DNA of 64,000 bases from Molossus alvarezi (taxonomy: Eukaryota > Chordata > Mammalia > Chiroptera > Molossidae), in the NCBI GenBank assembly GCA_037176705.1, contig CM073888.1, positions 46,754,810 to 46,818,809 on the forward strand, in the 5' to 3' direction. Both the position numbers and the translations under genes were made by a program. The notes beneath the pieces are model-generated. The model was given only the letters and a program-made list of their open reading frames with translations, did no database searches and was not told where the DNA came from. Below, in pieces: positions 54,120 through 64,000 of the stretch; position 1 is the stretch's first letter, and each line of letters starts with the position of its first letter.

Positions 54120-54310
54120 CAGCTTTTATATACTGCACTTCAGAGCTGTTATATTTATAATAAAATTTAATTTTTAGTTTACAGTGGTAAAAAACTTAGC
54201 ATGCAATCTACCCTCTTGACAGGTGCTTAAGTTTACAATAGTGTTAACTACAGGCACACTATTGCACAGTACATCCTTACAACTGACTCATCTTACATAA
54301 TGGACACTCG
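54120..54310 (-). mobile_element. LINE-1 3' UTR part (inverted pair, part 1)
   Basis: AATTTTTAGTTTACAGTGGTAAAAAACTTAGCATGCAATCTACCCTCTTGAC, TTAAGTTTACAATAGTGTTAACTACAGGCACACTATTGCACAG, CAACTGACTCATCTTACATAATGG: reverse of an L1M 3' UTR. Confidence 0.7.
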
Positions 54311-54660
54311 TCGCTGAGAATGCACACTAGGGCTACCCTTATGGAAACCAATATGGAGATTGCTCATAAAATAAAAAAGAAATCTACCGTATGACCCAGA
54401 AATTCTGGGTCTTTATCCAAAAGAAGTGAAATCAGGATCTCAAAGGGATCTTAAAGGCACTACCATGTTCACCATAGCACTAGTCACAATAGCCAAGACA
54501 AGGAACCAACTCCAGTGTCTTCTGACAGATGAAGGAAAAAAGATGCTGTATATACATACAATGAAATATTATTGGGCTCGAAAAAGAAGTAACATTCTGC
54601 AATGTAATAACATTTTAACCAATGCAAGGCACTAGTTCTTTTGAAGTGAGATGAAAGTGA
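54310..54660 (+). mobile_element. LINE-1 ORF2-end part (inverted pair, part 2)
   Basis: ATGGAAACCAATATGGAGATTGCTCATAAAATAAAAAAGAAATC, ACCGTATGACCCAGAAATTC, AAGAAGTGAAATCAGGATCTCAAAGG, ACCATGTTCACCATAGCACTAGTCACAATAGCCAAGACAAGG, ATGAAATATTATTGGGCTCG: L1 ORF2 C-terminus on the plus strand, joined directly to the inverted 3' UTR part. Confidence 0.8.
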
Positions 54661-54931
54661 AGCAATATTTGCAACATATTATTCTACACAAAGACTCCTT
54701 TCCTTGGAGTAAAAAAGGGATTTTATTCAAGGGTTTGAGAAACATCAAATTAAAAAAAAGTAAGCACATTTCTCAACCGTAGGATGTCTTCAAGCTTCCA
54801 TGACACCTCTGTGCCACTGGACATTGTCACTGTCTGAAAGGGAGCAAACTCATTTCACCAGCGGTGTGTGTTTCCCATGGACTACTCCTCGGCAGTGGCT
54901 CTTAAATTCTCTTGTCAAGAACTCTACTCTT

Positions 54932-55071
54932 GCCCTGGCCAGTTTGGCTCAGCGGTTAGAGCGTCAGCCCGTGGACCAAAGAGTCCTGGGTTCGATTCTA
55001 GAAAAGGCAGGCACATACCACAGTTGCAGTTTGTCCCTGCCCCTGGTAGGGTCACGCGGGAGGTAACCAGA

Positions 55072-55131
<60 letters not shown>

Positions 55132-55219
55132 CCTCCCTTCCTCCCTCCCTCCCTCCCTCCCACTCTATCTGAAGATAAGTGGAAAATTATCCTCAGGTGA
55201 GGATTAAAAAACAAGAAAC
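54932..55219 (+). mobile_element. VES SINE with expanded (TC)n and target-site duplication
   Basis: GCCCTGGCCAGTTTGGCTCAG head, CTGGGTTCGATTCTAG B box, GTCACGCGGGAGGTAACCAG, about 24 TC units then (CCTC)n, CCACTCTATCTGAAGATAAGTGG, CCTCAGGTGAGGATT. Exact 14-bp duplication AGAACTCTACTCTT at 54918-54931 and 55220-55233. Confidence 0.97.
55077..55170 (+). repeat. (TC)n(CCTC)n microsatellite inside a VES
   Basis: Pure TC repeat of about 50 bases followed by CCTC/CCCT repeats. An expansion of the normal VES pyrimidine block; length variation is likely. Confidence 0.95.
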
Positions 55220-55233
55220 AGAACTCTACTCTT

Positions 55234-55734
55234 TTAAAAATTATTGAAAACATAAAAAGGTTTTTGCTTATATGAGTTATATCTATTGATATTTAACCAT
55301 ATTAAAAATAAAAGAGAATTTGAAAATATATTTACTACTGATGTATTTAAAAATAACATGTTAATGTTTTTATTACATTAACATTACATGTTAATATATA
55401 AACATTATATTAATATTAAAAGCCATTACATTTCAATATAAATGATATATTTTATGAAAAATCACTATATTTCCAAGAACAAATTGAGTGAGATTAGCAT
55501 TGTTTTATATTTCAACAAATTTAGTGTGTAGCATAATAAGCAGAAGCTGCATTTTCATGTGAGATTCTGCATTCAACCTGTTGCAATATGCTGTTTGATC
55601 AAAGCATACAAAGAAAACCCAAAGTCAAACAGATATGTAGTTGGAAAAGAAAAGAGTGTTTATTAGCCCTTTTAGATGATTGAGGATATTCTTCTTGGAT
55701 ATTATACTATAATTAAACAGTAGTTGAGTTTCCT
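55234..55734. other. Unique AT-rich sequence
   Basis: Nothing recognised. A near-palindromic set of TTAATATTAA/ACATTAACAT words near 55350-55420. Confidence 0.4.
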
Positions 55735-56335
55735 AATTACTTTTTTTTTCTTCTAATTTTTGTTATAGATGTTTCTCCTTTCCCCCCATTGACACCCTCC
55801 TCCCCATCCCATTCCCTCCCCACCCAGCATTGTTGTCCATGTCCATGGTTATGCGTACATGCATATAAGTTCTGTGGTTTACCTCTTCCCTCCCCCACCA
55901 CCCACTTCTTCTGAGGGTTGTCAGGCTGTACTCTACTTTTATGTCTCTGGGTCTATTTTGTTCCTCAGCTTGTTTTTTTCATTATATTCCACAAATAAGT
56001 AAGATCATGTGATATTTGTCTTTCTCTGATTGGCTTGTTTTGCATAGAATAATACTCTCCGGGTCCTTCCATGCAGTCTCAAAGGATAAGAGATCTTTCT
56101 TTCTTACAGTTGCACAGTACTCCATTGTGTATATGTACCACAGCTTTTTTATCCACTCATCTACTGATGGACACTTAGGCTGTTTCCAGATGTTAGCAAC
56201 TGTAAATAGTGCTGCTATGATCATAGGGGTACATCTATTCTTTCTGATTGGTTCTTCATTACTTCTTATTTGCAATGTGGAATCTGAAACTTTGTAAAAC
56301 ATTTTGTACTCAGTTATAGTAACATCCATTGGTCT
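55735..56335 (-). mobile_element. LINE-1 fragment with an uninterrupted ORF2 C-terminus
   Basis: On the minus strand 55982-56329 encodes 115 codons without a stop. They contain the L1 ORF2 C-terminal landmarks KQPKCPSVDEWIKKLWYIYT, MEYCATVRKK and QSEKDKYHMILLICGI. The 3' UTR with C-rich purine/pyrimidine blocks follows to 55735. The upstream part of ORF2 (endonuclease, reverse transcriptase) is absent, so it is a dead 5'-truncated copy, younger than the L1M pieces. Confidence 0.9.
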
Positions 56336-56399
56336 ATCTTACATTTTGAATAGATTTTTTGCATGCATTTGTACTATCATACATTGTTATTTGGAAAAC

Positions 56400-57070
56400 A
56401 ACTGGTTCAATGAGTTATGCAGGTCTTCCGAACATTGATGCTTCATCACACCACGTCAAAGCACATGCTCATCATCACCGCTGACCTTATCAGAAAGATT
56501 AGTAAGTACTGGGAAGCTGTCAAGCTCAGGATGGTGGATACAAGTGTCCCAAGTGCCAAATTTTCACTTTACAGTTCCAATTTTAGCTTTGGTGACAAAT
56601 ATAGCCTATTGTTATCTTCGAAGATACAGGTTCATTTTATTCATTTTCAAGAAAATGTCTGCCAAGTGCCCACATTTGAATAACCATAGTTTGCCGGTCA
56701 GTTCTTTCAAAAAACTGTTATCCCATGAGAAAAGTAGCTAGTTTAGCTCCCAATTCAGACGAACAACTGCTTTCCCACAATACGCTGGTATGCAACAGAA
56801 GTGCCGCGACGGTACTGCCCATCTCATAACATAGGTTATTAAAACTATTTATTACCTCATTAAAAGCACTCTTATGTGAAACCTGCTTTTTGCTTTTCAT
56901 TGCAGTGTGTGGAGGTGAAAATGTAACGACTCAGCACACTTGGATGCCACTGACTTGGGGCTAAATCTCCGAAGGTATTCGGCACCAGGGGGTAACAGCA
57001 AATACTACAGACCCCCGGGGTCCACGGACTACCTAGAACCCTGCTATACAGAATCACTTCTGAGTAAAAA
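56400..57070. other. Unidentified segment, possibly a decayed retrocopy or repeat
   Basis: Fragments of open frame (plus strand, 56417-56683, 88 codons: ADLIRKISKYWEAVKLRMVD) continue in another phase to 56741. This looks like a frame-shifted old coding or repeat-encoded sequence. I do not recognise it. It follows directly on the L1 copy. Confidence 0.25.
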
Positions 57071-58391
57071 GAGGCAAGTGTTCTGGTTTTCTGTTATTTG
57101 CTCCAAGTTCTTAAAAAGGCTTCTCAAAAATATTAGTGCAATTTAAAGCTTTAATAATTTCGGACGTATAAATGCTAACAACTTAATGTCTTTTACATGT
57201 ATTTAGTTTAGAAAGAATACATTTTTATTTAAACTTGTTGTGTACAACTCTTTCCAGATGAATTGACAGAGGAAGCTCTCTGCCTGGCCACTCACCTCGG
57301 TTACCAGCTCTGCCTGCATTTGTTTTTCATTGTTGTTTTGTTCTTTGTAGATAATTTCCAACCTCTTTCAGTGATTTTAAAGTTAACACTACAAATGCAA
57401 TCCTTCCAGTTAATAAACTCAGCTGGTGAAAATCTTTTAAAAATTTAAAAATCAAGTAGGACAATATATAACATAAGGTGGTAGTTGTGTTGAATTGTAG
57501 TAAGAAATATCAATATTTTAAAACATTAAGGAACCAACCTTTCAAATCTTGCTTTCTGTAAGTAATTACACTATATTATTCTTAGGTTACTGGTCTCACA
57601 AAGAAAATATGGTAAAAAAAAAAAAGAAACATATGAATTAAACCATTCACTCAACAGCTAATAAATATTTATCGAGTAACTATTATGCATCAGGAATTAG
57701 GCTGGGAATTGCAAAACATTTAGTAGAGGAAGCTTTTAAATAATAGACATTGTTATATTGAATCTATTCTTCATAATGCCAGTACAAAGTAGTTTCTGAG
57801 ATTTTTATGTTAAAAATTTCAAGCTAAACTGATAATTTTTAATAGTCACCTAATTTATCCTTATCCTATGCTAACATTTATAGTAAAATTATAAACTTGG
57901 TAGACAAAATAAAGTGAACACTTTTAACTGACATTGTTTTTAAAATTTATCATAAGGAGTACTATAAAAAATGTTGCTAAAGATTTTGACCAAACAACAG
58001 AAAGTTATGGGTGAATACAAGTCAATGATAACTATTTTCTTTATGGATGCCATGAGTATTCTATTCAGAAGCACTATGACATGAATAATTGTGTTTCTTC
58101 CCTGACTTCTTGTTTTCTGACATAAGAAATAAAGAATATTTCCTTAGATTCTGTTTGTTTCCTTACTTAAGTTGAGAAAAAGTGAAACAAATATCAGTCT
58201 ACAGAAATAAAAACTTTATTCTTGTCAATACAATTTAGCCAAAGCTATGTTTTAATTTTTAGTGGTGCTATCTAGTCTCCCTAGGGAAATTAAACCAATG
58301 CTCATTAGACATCTCTCTTCTACATACTCACTCTTCTGGGTTTTGGTAAAAAATAAACCATTGAGATCAGCAATGCACCTCTTCTGAAGCA
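57071..58391. other. Unique AT-rich sequence
   Basis: Nothing recognised except a MIR/L2-end scrap at 57650-57730 (CATTCACTCAACAGCTAATAAATATTTATCGAG). Confidence 0.4.
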
Positions 58392-58902
58392 CAGTCATGC
58401 ACCGTTTAACAGGGGGCATATGTTCTTAGAAACGCATGGTTCGGCGATTCTGTCCTCGTGCGAACACGGTGGGGCGCACTTACGCACATCCACCACGCGC
58501 AGCTAGGTGGCAGGGCGCTGCTCCTTGGCCGCAACCTGTACTGAATACTGCAGTACAGAATGTTACTGTACTGGATACTGCAGGCAACTGTAACATAACG
58601 GTAAGCATTTGTGTATCTAAATATAGAATAGTTACAATAAAAATGTGGTGTGAAGGATTTAAAAAGTGGCACGGGTGTACAGGGCACTTGATGAACGGAG
58701 CGGGCAGGACTGGAAGTTGCCCTGGGCGGGTCAGTGAGTGAGTGTGAGCGGAGGTGAAGGCCCAGGACCTCGCTATACATGACCGTGGACTTCATAAACA
58801 CAGTACACTTAGGCTACACTACACTTATTTTTAAACATTTTCTTTCTTCAATGACAAATTAACCTTAGTGGACTGTGGCTCTTATACTTTATAAACTTTT
58901 TA

Positions 58903-59121
58903 TTTTTTTATTTTTAAATATTTTTTATTGATTTTTTAGAGAGAGAGAGACAGACAGACAGAAACACCCATGTGAGAGAGATACATCGATCGGCTGCTTC
59001 CTGCACGTCCCCCACTGGGGATCGAGCCTGCAACCTGGGCACGTGCCCTGACCAGGAATTGAACCAGGACCTCTCAGTCCACAGGACTGATGCTCAATCC
59101 ACTGAGCCACACCCACTGGGC
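58903..59121 (-). mobile_element. VES SINE nested in the Tigger element
   Basis: Reversed head CCCAGTGGGTGTGGCTCAGTGG, GGTTCAATTCCTGG B box, GCACGTGCCCAGGTTGCAGG, GGGGGACGTGCAGGAAGC and a GA-rich block with CAGACAGACAGA. Bounded by an exact 18-bp duplication, TACTTTATAAACTTTTTA, at 58885-58902 and 59122-59139, both inside Tigger sequence. Confidence 0.97.
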
Positions 59122-59599
59122 TACTTTATAAACTTTTTAATTTTTAAAACTTTTAACCCTTTTATAATAATACTTAGCTTAAAACATGAATACATTGGAC
59201 AGCTATATAAAAATATGCTTTCTTTATACCCCTTTCCTATCAGCTGTTTTCTATTAAAGAATTTTTTTTTCACTTTCAAATTTTTTTGTTAAAAACTACG
59301 ACACGAATACACGCAGCAGCCTGGGCCTGCCCAGGTCAGGACATCAACATCACTGTGTTCCAGCTGCGCGTCTGGTCCCTCCCGTCCCAGTGTCGGGGCA
59401 GGAACATACATGGAGATGTCCTCTCTATGATAACAATGTCTCCTTCTGCAGCACCTCCGGAAGGACCTGCCTGAGGCTCATTCTGAGGAGGTGACACATG
59501 GTGGCTTGCTTGGTTCACTTCTGCTTTTCATCACAGATTTACTTGGAAGCAGATAATGAACAGTCCGCTCTATTCATGAAAACGTTTCGGCTTTGGGGT

Positions 59600-61083
59600 C
59601 CATGTTTTCAAACTTTTCAAAGAGTTTGATGAAGTCTGCAACATCTTATGCTAACCCCTTCGCTGTGAGTTTCCTTGAGGTGTTTTTCTTTTTCTTTACC
59701 TGCCATTTCCTTTCCTTTTGCCTCTTCTTCCAATTCCATTTCCACCAATTCCTCACTGGCCAGCTCCCCGGGAACCATCCCTGGGAGCTCGCTCGCACCC
59801 AGGTTGAAGTTGCTTGCTGTCCCAGCCACAGCCGTGTTGATCCCTGCAACCTCCTGATCCTTGTCAAATCCTCTGAAGTCATGGATAACCTCTTGTGTGT
59901 CTTCTTCCAGATGTCATTCACACACTCCTTGGGGACCTCACCCCAAGGCCAAGCCAGTGTCTGGATGCAGTCATAGATGTGATCCTCCCAGAACTGCCTC
60001 AGTGTCTCCCTCAGCCGCAGTAACAGCCTGGGCACAGGCCCCCCGGTAGGAGTCCTTAAAAGCCATTACAACTCCTAGACCCATTGGTTGAGTCACAGAG
60101 GTGGTGTTTGGAGGGAGAAGCACCACTTAGATATTGGGATGAAGATCATCAATAAAGGAAGGATGTCTGGCAGCATTATAAACAATAAGCAAAATCTTGA
60201 AAAGTATGTTATTCTCCAAAGAGTACTCCATTTCATTGGCGTAGCAATTCAGAAGGGCATCTTGGGAGAGGAGCTGGGTCGCCATGACCCCTTTTTCCTG
60301 ATGCACACTGGCGGTGTGTGCTCACTGCCATGCCTGAAGGCCTGAGGTGCTCGCATGGTGCCAGATCACAGAAGGTTTTAATTTGCAGCCTGCAACACTG
60401 TTCCCAAGCATGACTGTTTTCCTGCCCGTAACAGCCTTGAAATCTGCATTCATTAGCCTCCTTATGGGGAAAAGTCCTTGCAGGCATCCGCTTCCAGAAC
60501 AGGAATTGTATTGAGTATTTGCTCTGGAAATTAATTTCCCTCCACAACCAGCTTATCTAGAGTTTCCAAAAATTCTTTCACCTTCATTCACATCAGCACT
60601 CACAGGCTCACCCCTTCCGTTCACATTATGTAATGAATAATGATTCTGCAGTTGTTTAAACCACCCAGAGCTCGGAGGAGGCTCAACATCATAGTCAGGT
60701 CCAGCCTTTTCTTCCAACATTGCAAACGAATATTTTGCTTTGGTCGTGATCGTCATGGTGCTGAGAGGGATATGCTTCTCTGCCTTGTCTTCAGTCCAGG
60801 TCATTAGAAGTAATTCCATGTTTGACATAGGCCCTTCTCAAAAGTTTGTTAGTATTGTTTCCTTCAATAAAGCAGACATTTTAACAGCATCCATCACCTT
60901 GTTCTTGTTCTCCAGGATTGTGGCCATGGTGGAATGGGACATGCCTGACTGGTGAGCAACAACCATCCCTGGTTTTCCACCTCCGTGGTCCTTAATCACT
61001 TTTCATTTCATTTCCGAGTCAATCACTTAATGAAGTCTCTTCGTGGCACCATTCGGAGCAGATTTTGTACACTTCGGAGTCAT
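59600..61083 (-). pseudogene. Tigger transposase pseudogene
   Basis: It derives from a DDE transposase with CENP-B-like DNA-binding domains, acting on its own inverted ends. The start MTPKCTKSAPNGATKRL lies at 61083. In-frame stops follow at about codons 19 and 27 and again before 60828. The helix-turn-helix (MSHSTMATILENKNKVMDAV) is still legible. A frameshift separates the 60553-60828 part (SNMELLLMTWTEDK) from 60233-60547 (FWKRMPARTF), and another precedes the C-terminus (TLRQFWEDHIYDCIQTLAW). In the LLxDNAPGHP motif the catalytic Asp is now Tyr (codon at 60178-60180) and the third catalytic Asp (QPMDQG) reads Gly. The gene cannot encode an active enzyme. Confidence 0.88.
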
Positions 61084-61503
61084 GATGAACCAAGCAAGAA
61101 AGTAAAGCAAGTACCAGAGAACACGACGTGATCGAGACGCGGTGAACACGAGACGAACGAGGTGGCGGCTGGCGCAGCACAGCCCAGTGCTTTACAGCAA
61201 AGTCCTCTTCTGTGTAAGCAGAAAGAATGCATTCTAAAATGACAATAAATCATATATGGCGAGTGCATTAACCAGGAGCATGGCCGCTTGTTTTCATTAC
61301 CAATATGATGTCCTGTCCATACCTGTACGTGCTATTCTTTCATGTGGCTGGCAGTGCGGCGGCTCCTTTGCTCCAGCGTCACCACCGAGCCCTGAGCCAA
61401 TGCGGTGCTATGACACTGGCTACATCACTAGGCGGCAGGATTCCTCAGCCCATCTCGTGAGACCATCACTGTGTTTGCATCCGTCACAAACTGAAAGGTC
61501 AGG

Positions 61504-62010
61504 ATGTGGCGCATGACTGCAGTCAGGTGGCTTCCGGCGGGAAGGCGATGCGGACAGCCATCAGGACGAGGGGCACGGCTGCGCACATCTCATCAAGCAA
61601 CAAAAGCGGAGGCTCCGCCGCAAGCAGTTCGTGATCTAGGAGGGGCACTGAGTGTCACATCCCTGGCCAACCACATCCACCTCAGGAAGAAAACCCAAAA
61701 GATGAGCACTTCTGACACCGGACCAGAGATGGAAGAGAGGCTTAGTGATGGCACCATATCTCTCTTTTACGTGTGTACACACAGCATCCAAATGAATGTG
61801 CCTCCTTCTCTTTTCAAATACTTGGTATTCGGAAAGCATCATGCAGTTGAAACATGTAGGTGGGCCAGGAAGCAATTAATTAGACTGAGTGACCAAATGA
61901 ATCCCAGAAGCCATACTACAGCACCTAGAAGCCGAATGCCTGCGAGAAGGTGGCTTCAGTGTTCTGTTTTCTTATTTTCACCTCTAATTAAACCATACAG
62001 TTCTGGCTAA
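61504..62010 (+). other. Unexplained 168-codon open reading frame beside the Tigger end
   Basis: The frame begins within the last bases of the Tigger element and runs into unique DNA. The first part is Arg/Gly-rich, with no motif, signal peptide or repeats. Part of its length may be a conserved non-coding block (61760-61960, GGAAGCAATTAATTAGACTG). Starting inside a transposon end, without Kozak or splice support, it is most likely chance. Confidence 0.12.
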
Positions 62011-62105
62011 CAAAACCATACAGTTTCTCAGCATACCTGAGACAGCTTCTAAAGGTCAGCACGCCATTCCATGTGTAAAGTCGAAGCTAGTGATGCAGAA
62101 ATGGT
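62011..62105. other. Unique sequence
   Basis: Short unique link between the open frame and a MIR copy. Confidence 0.4.
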
Positions 62106-62109
62106 CTCC

Positions 62110-62270
62110 TACCAAAAACAGACCCCGGTTCCTGGTTTCAGCAGAGCCTGCTGACTCACGGCACAACCGCGGGCAAGTGACTTCCCTCTCCAGACCCGGT
62201 TTCCTACCTGTGAGATGAGAGGATCACACAGTATGGTAGCTTATGTGTTAGGCACCTCTAAAATTCTACA
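62110..62270 (+). mobile_element. MIR SINE
   Basis: CTGACTCACGGCACAACCGCGGGCAAGTGACTTCCCTCTCCAGACCCGGTTTCC, CCTGTGAGATGAGAGGATC and TTAGGCACCTCTAAAATTC keep the MIR order. Confidence 0.75.
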
Positions 62271-64000
62271 ACTGCCTGATTATGTATTTTCAGACAGAAG
62301 AAACATTTTGAATATTGAAATTTCCTAAGAAATCAAGAGAGCGTTGCAAAGAACTGTTTTTTTGTAGTTACGTGCTACTTGGTACATGTTGGTAATGTTT
62401 CTCAGGTTGCTGTCTTTGCATTTGTTTGGGGAGATTAAAATTCCTTGAGCATGGAGATCTCTACACTTCTATTTGGTTAATTACCCAATAATGTCTAGTC
62501 AAGTGTTTTGCACATTAACATTTTCATGATAAAAATGATCAATGATCATTTAAAGCTTCTCTTGCGAAAGCATGGGTATAGAAGAAAATGAGACCGTCAT
62601 GAAGATTCATCTTTCTCCTTCATCAGCAGTTAGTACATACTTTGGCACCTAGCAACCACGGGTATCTATCTCCACAGCAAACAAATTAAGACTTTTGTGC
62701 TTAAAAAAAAAAATTAGAGACATTTGACAGAAGACTGGAAATCAAGTCTTTACTCAGTAAACACCACCTGTAATTTTAGGAAAATATTTCTCTGCACAAA
62801 CGCTTTCCTAGACCTGAGAACTGTGCCACTCACAGCACTCGTGGGGTGGCAGACTCTGAGGAAACACTGAAAGAATTTCAGGAAGACAGCGCAAGCCTCC
62901 TTCCCTTCCCGGACCCAAACACCAACACATATCCTTTTTACTGCCACGAGCAAACTAAATTTCTTATCAGTTGGACTGTGTGTAGAAAAGAAAATGCAAT
63001 GCCATCTACAACTCTAAACAGGGAGTCTGATGATCCCCAATGTAACCAGTTCTAATTCTTCCGTTAGCACTGTCCTGTCAGCAGCGTACACAGAAATGGG
63101 CTCCAGCCAGCCTAGGACCTGGCGTTTCACCCTTTGTACGAGCCTGGCAAACTTTCAAATGTAGGCAGCATTAGCAATGCTTTCCAGAATGTAACCACGG
63201 CCGAGGTGCCCTGAGTATGCCAGGATTTTTGAAAAGGTGGGTGAGACACAATCCCTAAACACTAAGAGGTTCAAGGGTAAGGCATTCTAACCACCAACCA
63301 GAAAATCAGACACACGCACACACACACGCACACACACGGGAAGTAAAGAAGCGAGAGTTACTGGTTGAAAGGCACGCTCAGACAGGTTGCTTTGGGGTTG
63401 CTAAAAGGCAGTGCTAGACAGAAAAGAAAAGAAAGATGAATGAAGATGCAGCATGTGCTGGGGAAGCTCCAGGCACAGGTGCGGACTACGCAAGGGCTTC
63501 AGGCGATTCCCGGAAGGGCACTGGTGGTCTTCCTTTTGATTTGACAGCTCAAAGCCATTACACAGTGGCCTTGAAGGTCATGAAGTCCAAACACCACCTT
63601 CTCCCCATCAAGCTAAATCCCTCTGCATAATCTGGACAAGTGGTTGACCAGTGTCTCCTGCAATGTGTCCAATGATGAGAAGCCCATCAGAGTTACAGAA
63701 CTGCTTTGTCTACAGGAAGCACAAGGGGCCACTATTCAGGAATAACTGGGACCAAGCAACGGCGACTCACAGTGACTCCACTTTAAACAGAAGCTAAATC
63801 TCATAGTATAGAGCAGAAATAAGAAGGCTGAAAAAAACGAACCAAAAAAAATCAGTATTAACTTTTATTATTTTTAGAGGGGAAATACTTTTTTAAATTT
63901 TACTGGAAATTTATACAACAGAACAAAATTGTGTGATGGCAAATTTTAACTTTATATTAAACTCCACATCGGACTTTCACAGCCCAGTTTAAAATAAGTT
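62271..64000. other. Mostly unique sequence
   Basis: Only a (CA)n at 63309-63338 is clear. 63540-63720 (AAGGTCATGAAGTCCAAACACC) resembles an old SINE end but too weakly to name. No exon supported. Confidence 0.35.
63309..63338 (+). repeat. (CA)n / CACG-interrupted microsatellite
   Basis: ACACACGCACACACACACGCACACACACGG: CA repeat with two CG interruptions. Confidence 0.9.

Larger units (their letters stand above)
58393..61519 (-). mobile_element. Near full-length Tigger (pogo/TcMar) DNA transposon, Tigger3/4-like
   Basis: The left end CAGTCATGCACCGTTTAACA and the reversed right end CAGTCATGCGCCACATCCTG are the element's inverted ends. Subterminal parts (TGTGCGAAC-like, AATACTGCAGGCAACTGTAACA) agree with the family. 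After removing the nested VES the element is about 2.9 kb. The usual TA target is not visible at either end. The transposase lies on the minus strand. Subfamily number uncertain. Confidence 0.85.

Noticed and set aside
55982..56329. 115-codon minus-strand frame as a host gene
   Set aside because: The product is the C-terminus of LINE-1 ORF2, in a 5'-truncated copy.
58406..58801. 131-codon minus and 101-codon plus frames
   Set aside because: Both lie in the terminal region of the Tigger element.
59593..60049. Plus-strand frames of 127 and 62 codons
   Set aside because: They are antisense shadows of the Tigger transposase pseudogene.

Overview
The window looks like nuclear DNA of a vespertilionid-type (yangochiropteran) bat. 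The main evidence is about twenty copies of a tRNA-derived SINE whose head reads close to CCCTGGCTGGTTTGGCTCAG, followed by an RNA polymerase III B box (GGTTCGATTCC type), a TC-rich 3' half and a GTCCTCAGGTGAGGAT end. This matches the VES family of bats. Two LINE-1 3' UTR tails of the kind known from bats (24.6-25.1 kb and 32.1-32.3 kb) agree with this. There is no bacterial, phage or plasmid signature, no operon, no CRISPR array, and no rRNA or true tRNA gene.

Coding content is almost nil. The only good candidate is a short minus-strand first coding exon at 36431-36563: 44 codons in a good ATG context, with a GTAAGC splice donor, beneath a locally GC-rich stretch. I do not recognise the protein. 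The rest reads as intron or intergenic sequence. Several unique stretches look like conserved non-coding or enhancer elements (about 0.54-0.85, 2.85-3.2, 5.85-6.1, 34.4-34.8, 37.2-37.4 and 50.6-50.95 kb), but this is judged by eye only.

Layout: 0-10.9 kb has no VES copy and only ancient repeats (hAT-Charlie, MIR, L2, L1M). 10.9-32 kb is dense in VES on both strands, with two MLT1-type LTRs, L2, MIR and L1 tails. 32-41 kb is quieter and holds the exon candidate and its flanks. 41-56.5 kb has L1 fragments, more VES, a mariner MITE (43748-43883), a composite TA-flanked DNA transposon (47796-48027) and a long L2 (48.4-49.3 kb). 58.39-61.52 kb is a nearly complete Tigger (pogo-type) transposon with a dead minus-strand transposase and a VES nested inside it, bounded by an 18-bp target-site duplication. 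61.5-64 kb is mostly unique.

Observations most worth checking: the unrecognised exon; a short VES form seen three times with the same 3' end point; inverted VES pairs able to fold together; the composite three-ended MITE; and the nested insertions that order transposon activity in time. No new multi-gene system is visible.
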